A stretch of 64,000 bases of DNA, from contig JAQWLT010000026.1 of the NCBI GenBank assembly GCA_029247205.1, forward strand, positions 42,364-106,363, given 5' to 3'. Position numbers and translations under genes: made by a program. Under the pieces are notes generated by a model that saw nothing but the letters and a program-made list of their open reading frames with translations, ran no database searches and was not told the origin of the DNA. Origin of the DNA: Phycisphaerales bacterium. GTDB taxonomy: Bacteria > Planctomycetota > Phycisphaerae > Phycisphaerales > SM1A02. Positions 17,542 through 29,586 of the stretch are shown here, one piece after another. Position 1 is the first letter of the stretch. Each line of letters opens with the position of its first letter.

Positions 17542-20137
17542 AGTTTACGACCAACCCGGCAAAGACAACCGAGACGATGGCGATCAACTTGATGAGAATA
17601 TTGAGGGATGGCCCCGAGGTGTCCTTGAATGGATCGCCGACGGTATCGCCAGTCACTGATGCCTTATGCGAGTCAGAACCCTTGCCGCCATGGTGGCCGG
17701 CTTCGATGTACTTCTTCGCGTTGTCCCATGCGCCACCAGCGTTCGCCATGTAGATGGCAAGCGCAAATCCACTGGTGAGGCCACCAACGAGTAGGCCCAT
17801 GACGCCACCGACACCGAGGATGAGACCGACAATGATGGGCGTCACGATGGCCATGATCGAAGGGATCACCATCTCACGCTGCGCACCGGCGGTAGAAATC
17901 GACACGCACTCTTGGTAATCAGGGAACTCGACACCGTCTACGGTGACGATTTTGGGCCACTTCATTGGGTCCGCAACCTCTTCATCAGACATGCCTTGCT
18001 TCTTGAAGGCCTCGCGCATCAATTTGAACTGGCGGCGACACTCGCCCATCATTTGGTAGGCAGCGCGGCCGACGGCACTCATTGTCATCGAGCAGAACAC
18101 GAAGGCGAGCATGACACCGAGGAACAAGCCACCGATGACTCGGGGGTTCATAATGGAGATGTCGTAGAAGGCAGCCATGTGCTTGAGCGTCGCCCGATCA
18201 GCGGGCACAAGATCAAAGTGCACGTCACCCGCAGTGACGACGTACTCACCGGCCACATTGTCCCAGGTTGCCTGTGCAGTCACTGTGGAACCATCCTCGA
18301 AGAGATTCTTGACTCCCTCAGCAACGGCGTTAGACGAGAGTAAAAGCCCACCTCCAGCAAGGACATGCTGATCGGTCTCAGCGACCATCTTGAACTCGCC
18401 ATGACCTTCGTAGGTCATGTGAAGTGTGTGCTCACCGTAGGTGTCAAAGGAACTTGACACAGACGAATGGGCGAATGTCTTCGCTCCCTCAACATGCGCG
18501 GCGATCGTGGTGGCGTCATCCACCGAGAGTTTCTCAACGACTGCACCCTTGACAACAATTGCGTACGCAGCAAGCAAAGCCATCGCGGTCAAGGCCGCAG
18601 ACCCGATTGCAAAGCCCTTGCCAGTAGCGGCTGTGGTGTTTCCGAGTGAATCGAGCATATCGGTCCGCTCACGCACAAAGGCGGGCTGGCCCGTCATTTC
18701 GGCGTTGCCACCAGCATTGTCGGCGATTGGCCCATAGGCATCGGTCGCAAGCGTGATACCCAGGGTACTGAGCATGCCGACGGCAGCAATGCCAACGCCG
18801 TACAGGCCCAAGAGGAAATTCTCGTTGCCACCACAGAAACCAAAGGCAGCCAGAATGGCGACCACGATGATGATGAGCGGCGCCCAAGTCGACTTCATGC
18901 CCTCTGAAATGCCGGCAATAATGACAGTCGCGTGACCAGTCTGTGTCTGCTCAGCAATGCGTTGCGTTGGAGCGTGCTCATACGACGTGTAATACTCCGT
19001 CGCGAACGCAATGATCAAGCCTGCAGCGAGACCGGTGACGATGGCGAGCCATGGCTGCCACCACTCAAACGTACCGTTGTTGGCACCAAGCAGAATATAG
19101 AACAGCACACCAGCACCTAGAGTGACGAGTGCCGACGAGAACCACACACCCATGTGCAGGCCTCGAAGCAATTGACTGAAAGAAGCACCTTCTTTTGCTC
19201 GAACCACGAAGATGCCGAGCAGCGAGCAGATGATCCCGATACCAGCAAGTGCCATCGGTGCGACGGCCAGTTTCATAGCCCACTCGCCACCAAGTCCACC
19301 AGCAAACGCTGCCGTTGCACCAATTGCCATGGACGCAAGAATTGAACCGTAGTACGACTCATACAGATCGGCGCCCATGCCAGCGACGTCGCCCACGTTG
19401 TCACCAACGTTGTCGGCGATGGCAGCAGGGTTCCGCGGGTCATCCTCAGGGATGCCGGCTTCGATCTTACCAACGAGGTCTGCACCGACGTCAGCGGCCT
19501 TGGTATAGATGCCACCACCTACACGAGCAAAGAGTGCCTGCGTTGAAGCACCCATGCCATAGGTCAGCATGATGGCAGTTGTCATTTCAAGGGACTGCTC
19601 GGGGAAGAACGAATTCCAGACAACGAACCAGGCACTCACATCAAGCAACGCGAAGCCGACGACCACCAGGCCCATGACCGCACCACTGCGAAACGCGACG
19701 GTAAGCCCAGCATTCAACGATTGCTTGGCGGCAAAGGTTGTGCGAGCCGAGGCGTTCGTCGCCATCTTCATGCCGAACCAACCACAGAGGCCAGAGAAGA
19801 TGCCCGCAATCGGAACACCAATGGCTGTAGCCTTCGGCTGAATCCCGAGGAATCCAAGCGCCACCAGAATGGCAATCAAGATGATGAATACAACCGTCAC
19901 AACCTTGTACTGCCGTACGAGATAGGCCATTGCACCCTGCCGAACGGCTTGAGCAATGCGAATCATCTCTGGCTCGCCTTCACTCTTGCTCATCACATTT
20001 CTGCTGAAGACAAGAGCAGCGATCAACGCAAGTATCGCAGCGATAGGGGCGATGAACCACACCCATGCGGTATCGATAATCGCTTGAATTCCCTGCGAAG
20101 CAGCGGCATCAGTCGTCGAAAGAAACAACGTATTCAC
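17504..20137 (-). CDS. hppA: Membrane-bound (ion-translocating) inorganic pyrophosphatase with atypical internal insertion
   Basis: 'GGGIYTKAADVGADLVGKIEAGIPEDDPRNPAAIADNVGDNVGDVAGMGADLYES', 'GDTVGDPFKDTSGPSLNILIKL'. GTG at 20137 has GAGGAG at ideal spacing (ORF track start is 20146). Confidence 0.95.
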   Translation of the reverse strand: MNTLFLSTTDAAASQGIQAIIDTAWVWFIAPIAAILALIAALVFSRNVMSKSEGEPEMIRIAQAVRQGAMAYLVRQYKVVTVVFIILIAILVALGFLGIQPKATAIGVPIAGIFSGLCGWFGMKMATNASARTTFAAKQSLNAGLTVAFRSGAVMGLVVVGFALLDVSAWFVVWNSFFPEQSLEMTTAIMLTYGMGASTQALFARVGGGIYTKAADVGADLVGKIEAGIPEDDPRNPAAIADNVGDNVGDVAGMGADLYESYYGSILASMAIGATAAFAGGLGGEWAMKLAVAPMALAGIGIICSLLGIFVVRAKEGASFSQLLRGLHMGVWFSSALVTLGAGVLFYILLGANNGTFEWWQPWLAIVTGLAAGLIIAFATEYYTSYEHAPTQRIAEQTQTGHATVIIAGISEGMKSTWAPLIIIVVAILAAFGFCGGNENFLLGLYGVGIAAVGMLSTLGITLATDAYGPIADNAGGNAEMTGQPAFVRERTDMLDSLGNTTAATGKGFAIGSAALTAMALLAAYAIVVKGAVVEKLSVDDATTIAAHVEGAKTFAHSSVSSSFDTYGEHTLHMTYEGHGEFKMVAETDQHVLAGGGLLLSSNAVAEGVKNLFEDGSTVTAQATWDNVAGEYVVTAGDVHFDLVPADRATLKHMAAFYDISIMNPRVIGGLFLGVMLAFVFCSMTMSAVGRAAYQMMGECRRQFKLMREAFKKQGMSDEEVADPMKWPKIVTVDGVEFPDYQECVSISTAGAQREMVIPSIMAIVTPIIVGLILGVGGVMGLLVGGLTSGFALAIYMANAGGAWDNAKKYIEAGHHGGKGSDSHKASVTGDTVGDPFKDTSGPSLNILIKLIAIVSVVFAGLVVNFGPSFQAALGLG

Positions 20138-20269
20138 GAATCTCACTCCTCAATCATCGCGTTGATGCGAACAAGCACCGATCGCGCGTTATAAAGACTT
20201 GGTCAATTCCAGTATCGGTAATCTGACGCGATCAACATGCGATCGCCTCGAGTCTTGATCATGATTAGA

Positions 20270-20542
20270 TCAGCGACGACCGCCGCCACCACCACTTCGA
20301 CCGGCACCACGAGCATCACGAGCATCACGAGCCTTTGGCTTCACAACTGGCTCCGGTTCGTTCATGCGAATCACCCGAGCAATCGCCTTACGCATCGCAC
20401 GGCGACGTCGCTCGGACGGCTTCTCAAAGTATTGCTTTCGCTTCACGTCCTTGGTGAGGCCTTCCTTCTCGCAGAGCTTCTTGAAACGCCGAAGCATCTG
20501 ATTGACGGACTCGCCGTGCCTGGATTTGATTCGAATAGCCAT
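20270..20542 (-). CDS. rpsU: 30S ribosomal protein S21 with Arg/Gly-rich C-terminal extension
   Basis: 'MAIRIKSRHGESVNQMLRRFKKLCEKEGLTKDVKRKQYFEKPSERRRR'; GAGGAGG SD upstream. Confidence 0.92.
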   Translation of the reverse strand: MAIRIKSRHGESVNQMLRRFKKLCEKEGLTKDVKRKQYFEKPSERRRRAMRKAIARVIRMNEPEPVVKPKARDARDARGAGRSGGGGGRR

Positions 20543-20636
20543 AACTGTCAAAAGCCTCCTCAAGGGAAAACGAGCCGCGTATTAGAGCGGAAACCGCTCC
20601 CAATGGCAACCCGTTCGGTGCGGTAGGCTGTGAATC

Positions 20637-21266
20637 ATGCGGGTCATTGTTGATGCCTGGAATGTGCTGCACGTCGAGGGCGTCCTGCCACCGGGGCTCG
20701 CCGGGCTCGACCTCGCAGGGCTTGGCAGGCTCATGCAGGCAACCCGCTGGAGGGCCTCTCATGGCACCCTCGTGTGCGATGGGGCAGCCCAACCCCGCCC
20801 TGAGGGGCTCCCAGACCCGATTCATGTGCTGTGGTCGGGGCACACACGCGAGGCAGACGACCTCATCGAGGACGTCATCGCCCGCACTACCACGCCCGGA
20901 AGGCTGGTCGTGGTGTCCTCTGACAACCGACTCATCCGGGCCGCTAAGCGTCGCCGATGCAATTGGTTGCGGTCAGATGCCTTCCTTCGCACCATGCTGG
21001 ATGACTTGGCCAGAGGTAAACCGAATGCCGCTCGCCCAGGCAGCGGAACGAATGAGGATTGGAAGGACCTCTTTGGGTTCGGAGCCGAGGAGTTATCCGC
21101 TCTGCACGCCGAGGTCAATGCTGCAGATTTGCCTCGCCAAGAGGAGCCAGCCAAGAGCCAGCCAAAGCAGCCCGAGCCCGTGGAAGAAGATCTGCCAGCC
21201 CTGCCCCCAATGTCATTTCCTGCCTCTGTGTTGGAACAGGCGATGAAAATCGCCCGTGGCAACTGA
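20637..21266 (+). CDS. NYN domain (YacP-like) putative ribonuclease
   Basis: 'MRVIVDAWNVLH' and 'SGHTREADDLIEDVIARTTTPGRLVVVSSDNRLIRAAKRR'. Confidence 0.8.
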   Translation: MRVIVDAWNVLHVEGVLPPGLAGLDLAGLGRLMQATRWRASHGTLVCDGAAQPRPEGLPDPIHVLWSGHTREADDLIEDVIARTTTPGRLVVVSSDNRLIRAAKRRRCNWLRSDAFLRTMLDDLARGKPNAARPGSGTNEDWKDLFGFGAEELSALHAEVNAADLPRQEEPAKSQPKQPEPVEEDLPALPPMSFPASVLEQAMKIARGN

Positions 21267-21299
21267 TCGCAAGCATGGCACCCATTTCAACTCCATGAA

Positions 21300-21926
21300 T
21301 TACGGCCAGAGCCGCTCGGTCGTCCAGCCTGAACTCGTCGGTGTGTACACGATGCGGTCGTGCAATCGGTCGTCACCATCTTGCCATAACTCCACACGAT
21401 CAAGCGAGACTCGTAGCCCACTCCAATGTGATGGACGCGGCACGTCTGAGCCCAGTGGGTACTGCATCGCAATCTTGGCTACACGTGCTGCCAACTCGTC
21501 GCGGCTGCCGAGCGGGCGTGACTGATCGCTCGCAATTGCGCCAATCCGGCTACCCCAAGCCCGTGACTTGAAGTAGGCATCTGCCTCTGCTTCACTCACC
21601 GGAGACACGCTGCCCTCAATCCGCACTTGCCGGCCGAGCACATCCCAGTGCAGCAACAACGCAACCTTCGGATTCTCCGCCATGTGCCCCGCCTTTCGGC
21701 TCTGCAAATTGGTGTAGATGACAGCCCCTCGTTCATCGAGTCCCTTGAGCAGCATCATGCGTGCGCTCGGTTGCCCATCCGTGCCAGTGGTCGCAAGTAC
21801 CACAGCGTTTGGATTTGGTTTTTGAGCGTATGCCTGAGCGTCTGCGAGCCACATATCGATCGCAGCAACAGGATTACTCGGAAGCGCATCCATGTCGGCA
21901 AGCCGAAAGCCTTCTGGAAAAATCAT
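21300..21926 (-). CDS. pdxH: Pyridoxamine 5'-phosphate oxidase
   Basis: 'NAVVLATTGTDGQPSARMMLLKGLDERGAVIYTNLQSRKAGHMAENPKVALLLHWDVLGRQVRIEG'. Confidence 0.93.
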   Translation of the reverse strand: MIFPEGFRLADMDALPSNPVAAIDMWLADAQAYAQKPNPNAVVLATTGTDGQPSARMMLLKGLDERGAVIYTNLQSRKAGHMAENPKVALLLHWDVLGRQVRIEGSVSPVSEAEADAYFKSRAWGSRIGAIASDQSRPLGSRDELAARVAKIAMQYPLGSDVPRPSHWSGLRVSLDRVELWQDGDDRLHDRIVYTPTSSGWTTERLWP

Positions 21927-22444
21927 GCCGGCGGGTGGCCCGGCGCACCTGGAAGCGAGAACGTCGCATCAGACTGCGTTGCCCGGAAAGCGAGCAGTCG
22001 ATCGCGAATGTCTTGGTCAGATAGCGCGATGATGGATGCAGCAAGCAATGCAGCATTGACTGCACCAGCAGATCCAACTGCCAGCGTTCCGACCGGAATA
22101 CCGCGGGGCATTTGCGCCATGGAAAGCAACGAGTCCAGCCCTTCAGTCGACCACGCTTTCATGGGGCACCCGAGCACCGGGAGGTGCGTCAGCGCCGCCG
22201 CAACACCAGCAAGATGCGCCGCGCCGCCTGCAGCACAGATCAATACCTGTAAGCCTCGATCGGCTGCCGAGCCGCAGTAGGCTTCAAGCCGCTTTGGCGC
22301 ACGGTGAGCTGACACTACATTGCATTCGTGCACAATTCCTAAGTCGCCCAGTGTGTCAGAGGTCTTCTGCATGATGGGCCAGTCCGAGGCACTACCCATC
22401 AACACACCAACGCGGGCCCCATCGATCATTACACAGTCATTCAT
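21923..22444 (-). CDS. purE: 5-(carboxyamino)imidazole ribonucleotide mutase
   Basis: 'VGVLMGSASDWPIMQKTSDTLGDLGIVHECNVVSAHRAPKR', 'ICAAGGAAHLAGVAAALTHLPVLGCPM'. Start MNDCV at 22444. Confidence 0.93.
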   Translation of the reverse strand: MNDCVMIDGARVGVLMGSASDWPIMQKTSDTLGDLGIVHECNVVSAHRAPKRLEAYCGSAADRGLQVLICAAGGAAHLAGVAAALTHLPVLGCPMKAWSTEGLDSLLSMAQMPRGIPVGTLAVGSAGAVNAALLAASIIALSDQDIRDRLLAFRATQSDATFSLPGAPGHPPA

Positions 22445-22501
22445 ATGGCCCATGATACCGAGCAAGTGGATCGGCTACCATGAGCGGTTCACCGGGCCGT
22501 A

Positions 22502-22572
22502 TGGGGATTGGTGTAACGGTAGCACGACTGACTCTGAATCAGTTAGTCCAAGTTCGAATCTTGGATCCCCAG
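22502..22572 (+). tRNA. tRNA-Gln (anticodon CUG), CCA not encoded
   Basis: Acceptor TGGGGAT/ATCCCCA, D arm gtgt..gcac, anticodon stem ACTGA/TCAGT with loop CTCTGAA (CTG), T arm CCAAG TTCGAAT CTTGG. Confidence 0.95.
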
Positions 22573-22605
22573 TTGGGTCGCCGAGAGGCAGACCAGCCCC
22601 AATAC

Positions 22606-22642
22606 AAAAAAAAGACGGCCGCCCCCATCAGGACGGCCGTCT
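22606..22642 (-). terminator. Intrinsic terminator of the minus-strand gene ending at 22667
   Basis: Stem agacggccg (22613-22621)/cggccgtct (22634-22642); on the minus strand the hairpin is followed by a poly-U tract (plus-strand a-run 22606-22613). Confidence 0.85.
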
Positions 22643-22666
22643 CGCATTCAATTCACACAGTGGAAC

Positions 22667-24394
22667 TCAGTCACCAACAGCAATAGAACCCTCTGTTGCA
22701 CGAGACGCTACAGGCGGTGCCTGCATCTGCTGGATCATGGCATACCAATTCTTCATATTCGTACGGATCCGAATTTGATCCCACGTTTTACCGTTAGACG
22801 AACCAACGATGCTCAGCCGGACAGGGTCCCCGGCAGGGATCGACGGAGGCAACATTGCGGCCATTGGACCAAGCATGGGCTGAGCCATACGCAAACCATC
22901 ACCGGCAAGTTGTCTGATGTCCATATCAATGGCGTACGTCGACGGGGCGAGAGTATCGCCAAAGAGCTTCGACAAGTCGTTGTCAGCGCCACCATCAGCC
23001 GCAAGTTTGCGAGTTTCGACAAGTCGGCTGTTGCCAATAACTGTCACCATGTGATCGCCTTCGATGAGATATCGAACGGGAAGCCCATCTGCTCCCCAGA
23101 ATGTGTCGACCATTGTCTGCAACATGGCCATTGGGTCAGGCTGCCCCTCTCGAGCAGGAGGCATCATGCCGCTCATGCCGCTCATGCCCATCGTGTCCAT
23201 CATCTTGTTCGCGTCAATCTTGACCAAATAACCAATGCCGGTGCCACGAAGGACTTTGATTTCCGTACCCGAGAAACCAATGTCGGCAGCCAAGAGTGCT
23301 TGCCATGCTTCGCGAGTATCCTGAAGTAAGGCGGAAGGATCAGTGGTATCAGCCACCGACACGACCTCCAGGCCCTTATCGCTGAACGACATGCCCATCG
23401 CCACACCGGTCTTCACCGTGCTCAGCGGCTTGACCCATTTTGGCCATAACGCTTCCATCTTGGCCTTCGCCTCGGGGGGGAGCGAGTTCAAGTCGCCACG
23501 GGACATCTCCATCATGAGCTTCAGTGAGCTGAGATCAAGCACGGCGGTCATCGGCATGTCGCCTGGCACCATGCGAGCCAATGCCTGGAGACCCGCACCT
23601 GGCTTGGTCAACATATTGAGGTCAGTGGGTGTCATGCGAACAAGCGCGTCGAGCACTGGACCATCAAAGTTGATGCCAACATTCCACTTCGAGATCATGT
23701 GCATGAACATCCGCACCTTCGCGGCATTCGCTTCCTGCAGTCGCCGCATCGTGACAGCGTCCTCTTCCGAAAGTCCTGGAGGCACTTGCTGCATCATTGC
23801 GAGCATGCCATCAATCATCGGCCCGTATTCCTGAAGAAGCTTGGCTTGATCAATATTGGCCGAGACGGATGCGCCAAGCATGCCAGATGAGAGCGAAGAC
23901 GATGCGTTCGCTGGGGTGTACGGAGCGTTACTCAGAGCGGCCCAATTCGAACCGGGAAGAGACACAATGTGCATGCCGGGCTGACTGGCCGCCAAACTAC
24001 TCGTGTCGGCAACCTTGAAGATTACGCCACTGATGGGAGAGCCTGTGGCGGGATCTTGTGGGCCAGCGAAGAATGCAACACCAGCATCTGTGACCATGCC
24101 ACTGCTGCCGGGTCCCTTGCCTTCCTTCTTCACCAGCATGTTCAGCGATGACACCGGCCCAGCCATCGCCACCATCATGGCCATCTGCGGCTCGACGGCC
24201 GTGACGGTCTTGAGGAGATCCTGCTGAAGACCCTCGATTGACTCCGTGTATCCAAGAACGTACGCGCCTTCTGGCAAGAGCGCTGTGACATCCTTTGGAA
24301 CCGAAACCATACTAAATGGCATTGCCGCGGCAACAGCCGTAACAGCCAATGTGAGTGCTATCCCTGCTTGCTTTGTCCAGTCCCATGCGTTCAT
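22667..24394 (-). CDS. Hypothetical secreted, methionine-rich protein
   Basis: N-terminal signal-like hydrophobic segment, SD gaggag, long ORF with own terminator; 'MMDTMGMSGMSGMMPP'. Confidence 0.75.
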   Translation of the reverse strand: MNAWDWTKQAGIALTLAVTAVAAAMPFSMVSVPKDVTALLPEGAYVLGYTESIEGLQQDLLKTVTAVEPQMAMMVAMAGPVSSLNMLVKKEGKGPGSSGMVTDAGVAFFAGPQDPATGSPISGVIFKVADTSSLAASQPGMHIVSLPGSNWAALSNAPYTPANASSSLSSGMLGASVSANIDQAKLLQEYGPMIDGMLAMMQQVPPGLSEEDAVTMRRLQEANAAKVRMFMHMISKWNVGINFDGPVLDALVRMTPTDLNMLTKPGAGLQALARMVPGDMPMTAVLDLSSLKLMMEMSRGDLNSLPPEAKAKMEALWPKWVKPLSTVKTGVAMGMSFSDKGLEVVSVADTTDPSALLQDTREAWQALLAADIGFSGTEIKVLRGTGIGYLVKIDANKMMDTMGMSGMSGMMPPAREGQPDPMAMLQTMVDTFWGADGLPVRYLIEGDHMVTVIGNSRLVETRKLAADGGADNDLSKLFGDTLAPSTYAIDMDIRQLAGDGLRMAQPMLGPMAAMLPPSIPAGDPVRLSIVGSSNGKTWDQIRIRTNMKNWYAMIQQMQAPPVASRATEGSIAVGD

Positions 24395-24540
24395 ACCGCG
24401 ACTCCTCTTTTTCTCATTTCACAAATATCCCCGCCAGAGCGGCAGGGGTAGCCCACCGACTTTATCCACCTTCTTATTGGGCGGCAAGCAGCCACAATTT
24501 CATGGGCCATAACGCACCCACGAGAGCCGCTTATTATCAA

Positions 24541-26526
<1,986 letters not shown>

Positions 26527-26573
26527 GCGGCGCCTCCTCGGCTTGTAGGCAGCAGCGTATCGGATGCTCGCCG

Positions 26574-28898
26574 CTATCGGCGCTTTCGCTTGCCGCCCTT
26601 GTAACGATTTGCTTTGTCGCCATGCTTGCGTTTGTGCTCGTGCCGCTTCTTGGTGACCGATCGAGGCAAATCCCCCACCACGCGGTCGGGGCGGTCCTGA
26701 AGCAGCAGGTCCAGTTCACGAGCAGCTGGGTCGACACGCACAATCTGCACAGTGATTGGATCACCGATCGCAATGACCGCCCCGCTGCCCTTGGCAACCA
26801 TGCGGCCTTGACCTTCTATTTCAACCCAACGATCTCGCTTGGACGTGCCCATATGTTCCCACGTGACTTGGCCATCCACGAGGTAGCGATTGAGTGACAC
26901 ATACAATCCGCCCGGATTGAATCCACTGATCACTGCCGGCAGTTCATCGCCCAGATGATGTTCGGCAAGGTATTGCAACACCAGGAAGGTGCGAAGCGCC
27001 CGCTCTGCGGCAGCGCTATTGCCTTCAGTTTCACTGCAATGTCGACCAATCGCAATAAGATCGTCCTGAGGCATCGTGCGGTCATCATCACGCAACAGCC
27101 GTTCAAGTCCGCCACGCTTGCGGCCCGTAAATTTCAATGACTCATTTTCAGTGTGATCGAGATAAGCCTCAATCGCTCGGTGCACAATGAGATCCGGATA
27201 GCGGCGAATTGGAGATGTAAAATGCGCATAGTGTTCACTCGCAAGCGCGAAGTGGCCGACGATGGCTGGGCTGTACTCGGCTTTCGTCAGCGTACGAAGA
27301 ACGGCAAAGTGAACAGCCCGTGAAGATGCATGATCGCGTGTGGCATCAAGTAGTTTCTGTAGATCATGACGAGTCGCCTCGTCGGGCAGACGAAAACCCG
27401 CGGCGCCTGCCTTCATGCGAAGATCGGCCAGATCTTCGAGCGCCGGCTCGGGGTGGATGCGACGCAGGATGCCAACCTGAAGCGAATCAAAGAGGCGAGA
27501 CACGGCCTCATTTGCTTCCACCATGAACATCTCAATGATTGTGTGCGTGTAAGCGCTGTCCTCTTCTTGAACATCTGCAACATGGCCTTCCTCATCAAAG
27601 AGAAGAACAGACTCCGGCAGATTAAGCACAATCATGCCATTGCGCTGGCGGCGTTTGCGAATCACACGGGCGAGCCGATCTGATTCTCGTACAGCCTCAA
27701 TCACGTCTTCAGTCGGCTCGGTGTTGGTTTGAGATTCTCCACGGGCGGCCTTGCCATTTCCATCAATCCAAGCCTGCGCTTCAAGGTACGTGAACCGTTT
27801 ATCAGAACGAATGACGGTGGCGAGAAAGCGTGTGTCTCGAACGCGACCACGGCGGTCGATACGCACAAACACACTCTTGGCACAGCGGTCCACGCCTTCT
27901 TGTAGCGAGCACACGCCGTTGCTCAGTACTTCTGGCAACATCGGCAATACCAGGCGTGGAAGGTAGGTGCTATTGGCGCGAGCCTTGGCTTCTTCATCAA
28001 GGGCTGTTCCCGGCCGCACAAAGTGCGACACATCAGCGATGTGGATGCCAAGATCCCATTCTTCGGCTTCAGCGTCCCACGTCAGTGAGATCGCATCATC
28101 AAAGTCCTTCGCGTCTGGCGGATCGATCGTGAATGTCACGAGGTCGCGGAGGTCCGCTCGATGCTCGCCGGCATCATCAACAAGTTTCGACGCCTCTCTT
28201 GCTTCGTGTACAACCTCCGGTGGAAAGTCTGTGCGAAGTCCGTAGGACGCAATGACTGCTGCCGTTTCGACATCAGGCTCGCCAGCTGTACCGAGCACTT
28301 CCATGACAACACCCTCGCCGAGGTGGTCGCCATCGGGCGGCACAAGGAGATCAAAGACCACCTTGTCGCCGACCTTGATGTTCTTGGCACCAGGATCACG
28401 AATAATGACGGGTTCGCGAAGGCGACGCCCGTCGGGCTCTACCAGCCAATTGCTCTTACGGCGAATGACGGTACCTGCAAACGTAGTCTGCCCTTGCTCG
28501 ATAACCGCAACCACCCGACCTGATGGCGATCCACTCTTCCACCCCTGCTTCTGGGAGACGTTGCACCGCACCGTATCACCAGAAATCGCGCCCTCTGCAG
28601 CACCAATCGGGATGTACACATCACCCTCGCGCACCGGCGACTCAGGGGTAACAAAGCCAAATCCACGGCGCGTGGAACGATAGATGCCAACAACTTCCGA
28701 TCCAATCGAAGGTAGGCGAAGATAGTCGCCAGATTGCTCAATGCGGCCATCCTGCAGCAGGGCCGCAATCGACTCGCGAAGCACATCCTTGTCATCTCCC
28801 CGAGCCCGCATCGCAATCGAAATGGCGTGCACATCGGCCTGCCGACCTTGCTCGCGAGCAAGATGGTCGAGTATTCGGGAGACATAGCGAAGCGGCAT
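26574..28898 (-). CDS. rnr: Ribonuclease R (RNB/S1)
   Basis: '[16 protein letters not shown]', '[29 protein letters not shown]', '[22 protein letters not shown]'; basic C-terminus. Confidence 0.95.
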   Translation of the reverse strand: MPLRYVSRILDHLAREQGRQADVHAISIAMRARGDDKDVLRESIAALLQDGRIEQSGDYLRLPSIGSEVVGIYRSTRRGFGFVTPESPVREGDVYIPIGAAEGAISGDTVRCNVSQKQGWKSGSPSGRVVAVIEQGQTTFAGTVIRRKSNWLVEPDGRRLREPVIIRDPGAKNIKVGDKVVFDLLVPPDGDHLGEGVVMEVLGTAGEPDVETAAVIASYGLRTDFPPEVVHEAREASKLVDDAGEHRADLRDLVTFTIDPPDAKDFDDAISLTWDAEAEEWDLGIHIADVSHFVRPGTALDEEAKARANSTYLPRLVLPMLPEVLSNGVCSLQEGVDRCAKSVFVRIDRRGRVRDTRFLATVIRSDKRFTYLEAQAWIDGNGKAARGESQTNTEPTEDVIEAVRESDRLARVIRKRRQRNGMIVLNLPESVLLFDEEGHVADVQEEDSAYTHTIIEMFMVEANEAVSRLFDSLQVGILRRIHPEPALEDLADLRMKAGAAGFRLPDEATRHDLQKLLDATRDHASSRAVHFAVLRTLTKAEYSPAIVGHFALASEHYAHFTSPIRRYPDLIVHRAIEAYLDHTENESLKFTGRKRGGLERLLRDDDRTMPQDDLIAIGRHCSETEGNSAAAERALRTFLVLQYLAEHHLGDELPAVISGFNPGGLYVSLNRYLVDGQVTWEHMGTSKRDRWVEIEGQGRMVAKGSGAVIAIGDPITVQIVRVDPAARELDLLLQDRPDRVVGDLPRSVTKKRHEHKRKHGDKANRYKGGKRKRR

Positions 28899-29060
28899 TG
28901 TTGCGTAGGATACCAGTCCCCGAGCCAGCCACCGATCACAAGTGACGATCCGTACGCAATCAGCGCCGTGAGCCCGACAAGAACCACTTCCGCATACTTA
29001 TGCAGTCATGCGTGGGCAGTCAAATGACGATGACTGCTGACCGTGTCACCCGCAAAGGCC

Positions 29061-29585
29061 TCAACTCTTCTTTGGCGACTTCTTGCGAGCGGATTTCTTG
29101 CTTGCAGACTTCCGGACGGCTGGCTTCTTCCTGATCTTGGCCTTTCGTCGAGCGGCGTCAACTAGATTACCAACACCACGACCTTCTCTGGCCCGGTGTG
29201 TTGGGGTCGACGTTGAACCTGAAATCTTCTTTTCAGACGGTTCAGAGGCCTTCTCAGATGGTGTGCTTGGCTTGGCGTCAACCTTCTTAGCGGGCGCGTC
29301 GCTGCCTGAGCCTGGCTTGGTCGATTTCATATCACTCTTCTTAGAGTTGTCCTTGCTCTTCTTAGCAGCCTTTTGAACCGCCTTCTCATCTGCAGCCTTC
29401 TCCGCCGCCTCCGCCTTGACGCTTGCGGCGCCGCCTTTGATGATGAAGCCAGCACCAATGCCAATGAGCCGATCAAGTTTCAGCTTGCTGCACTGCGGAC
29501 ACTTGCGTTTTACGGGCGCTCGCATCGACTGTACGAGTTCAAACTCGTGCTCGCAGGCGCTGCAGCGATAGTCGTACGTAGGCAT
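29061..29585 (-). CDS. FmdB-type zinc ribbon protein fused to Lys/Ala/Ser-rich histone H1-like tail
   Basis: 'MPTYDYRCSACEHEFELVQSMRAPVKRKCPQCSKLKLDRLIG' then low-complexity basic tail ending 'RKSASKKSARKKSPKKS'. Confidence 0.85.
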   Translation of the reverse strand: MPTYDYRCSACEHEFELVQSMRAPVKRKCPQCSKLKLDRLIGIGAGFIIKGGAASVKAEAAEKAADEKAVQKAAKKSKDNSKKSDMKSTKPGSGSDAPAKKVDAKPSTPSEKASEPSEKKISGSTSTPTHRAREGRGVGNLVDAARRKAKIRKKPAVRKSASKKSARKKSPKKS

Positions 29586-29586
29586 T

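Noticed and set aside
20305-20332. Tandem gagcatcac repeats
   Set aside because: Encodes ARDARDAR in the S21 C-terminal tail; simple coding repeat.
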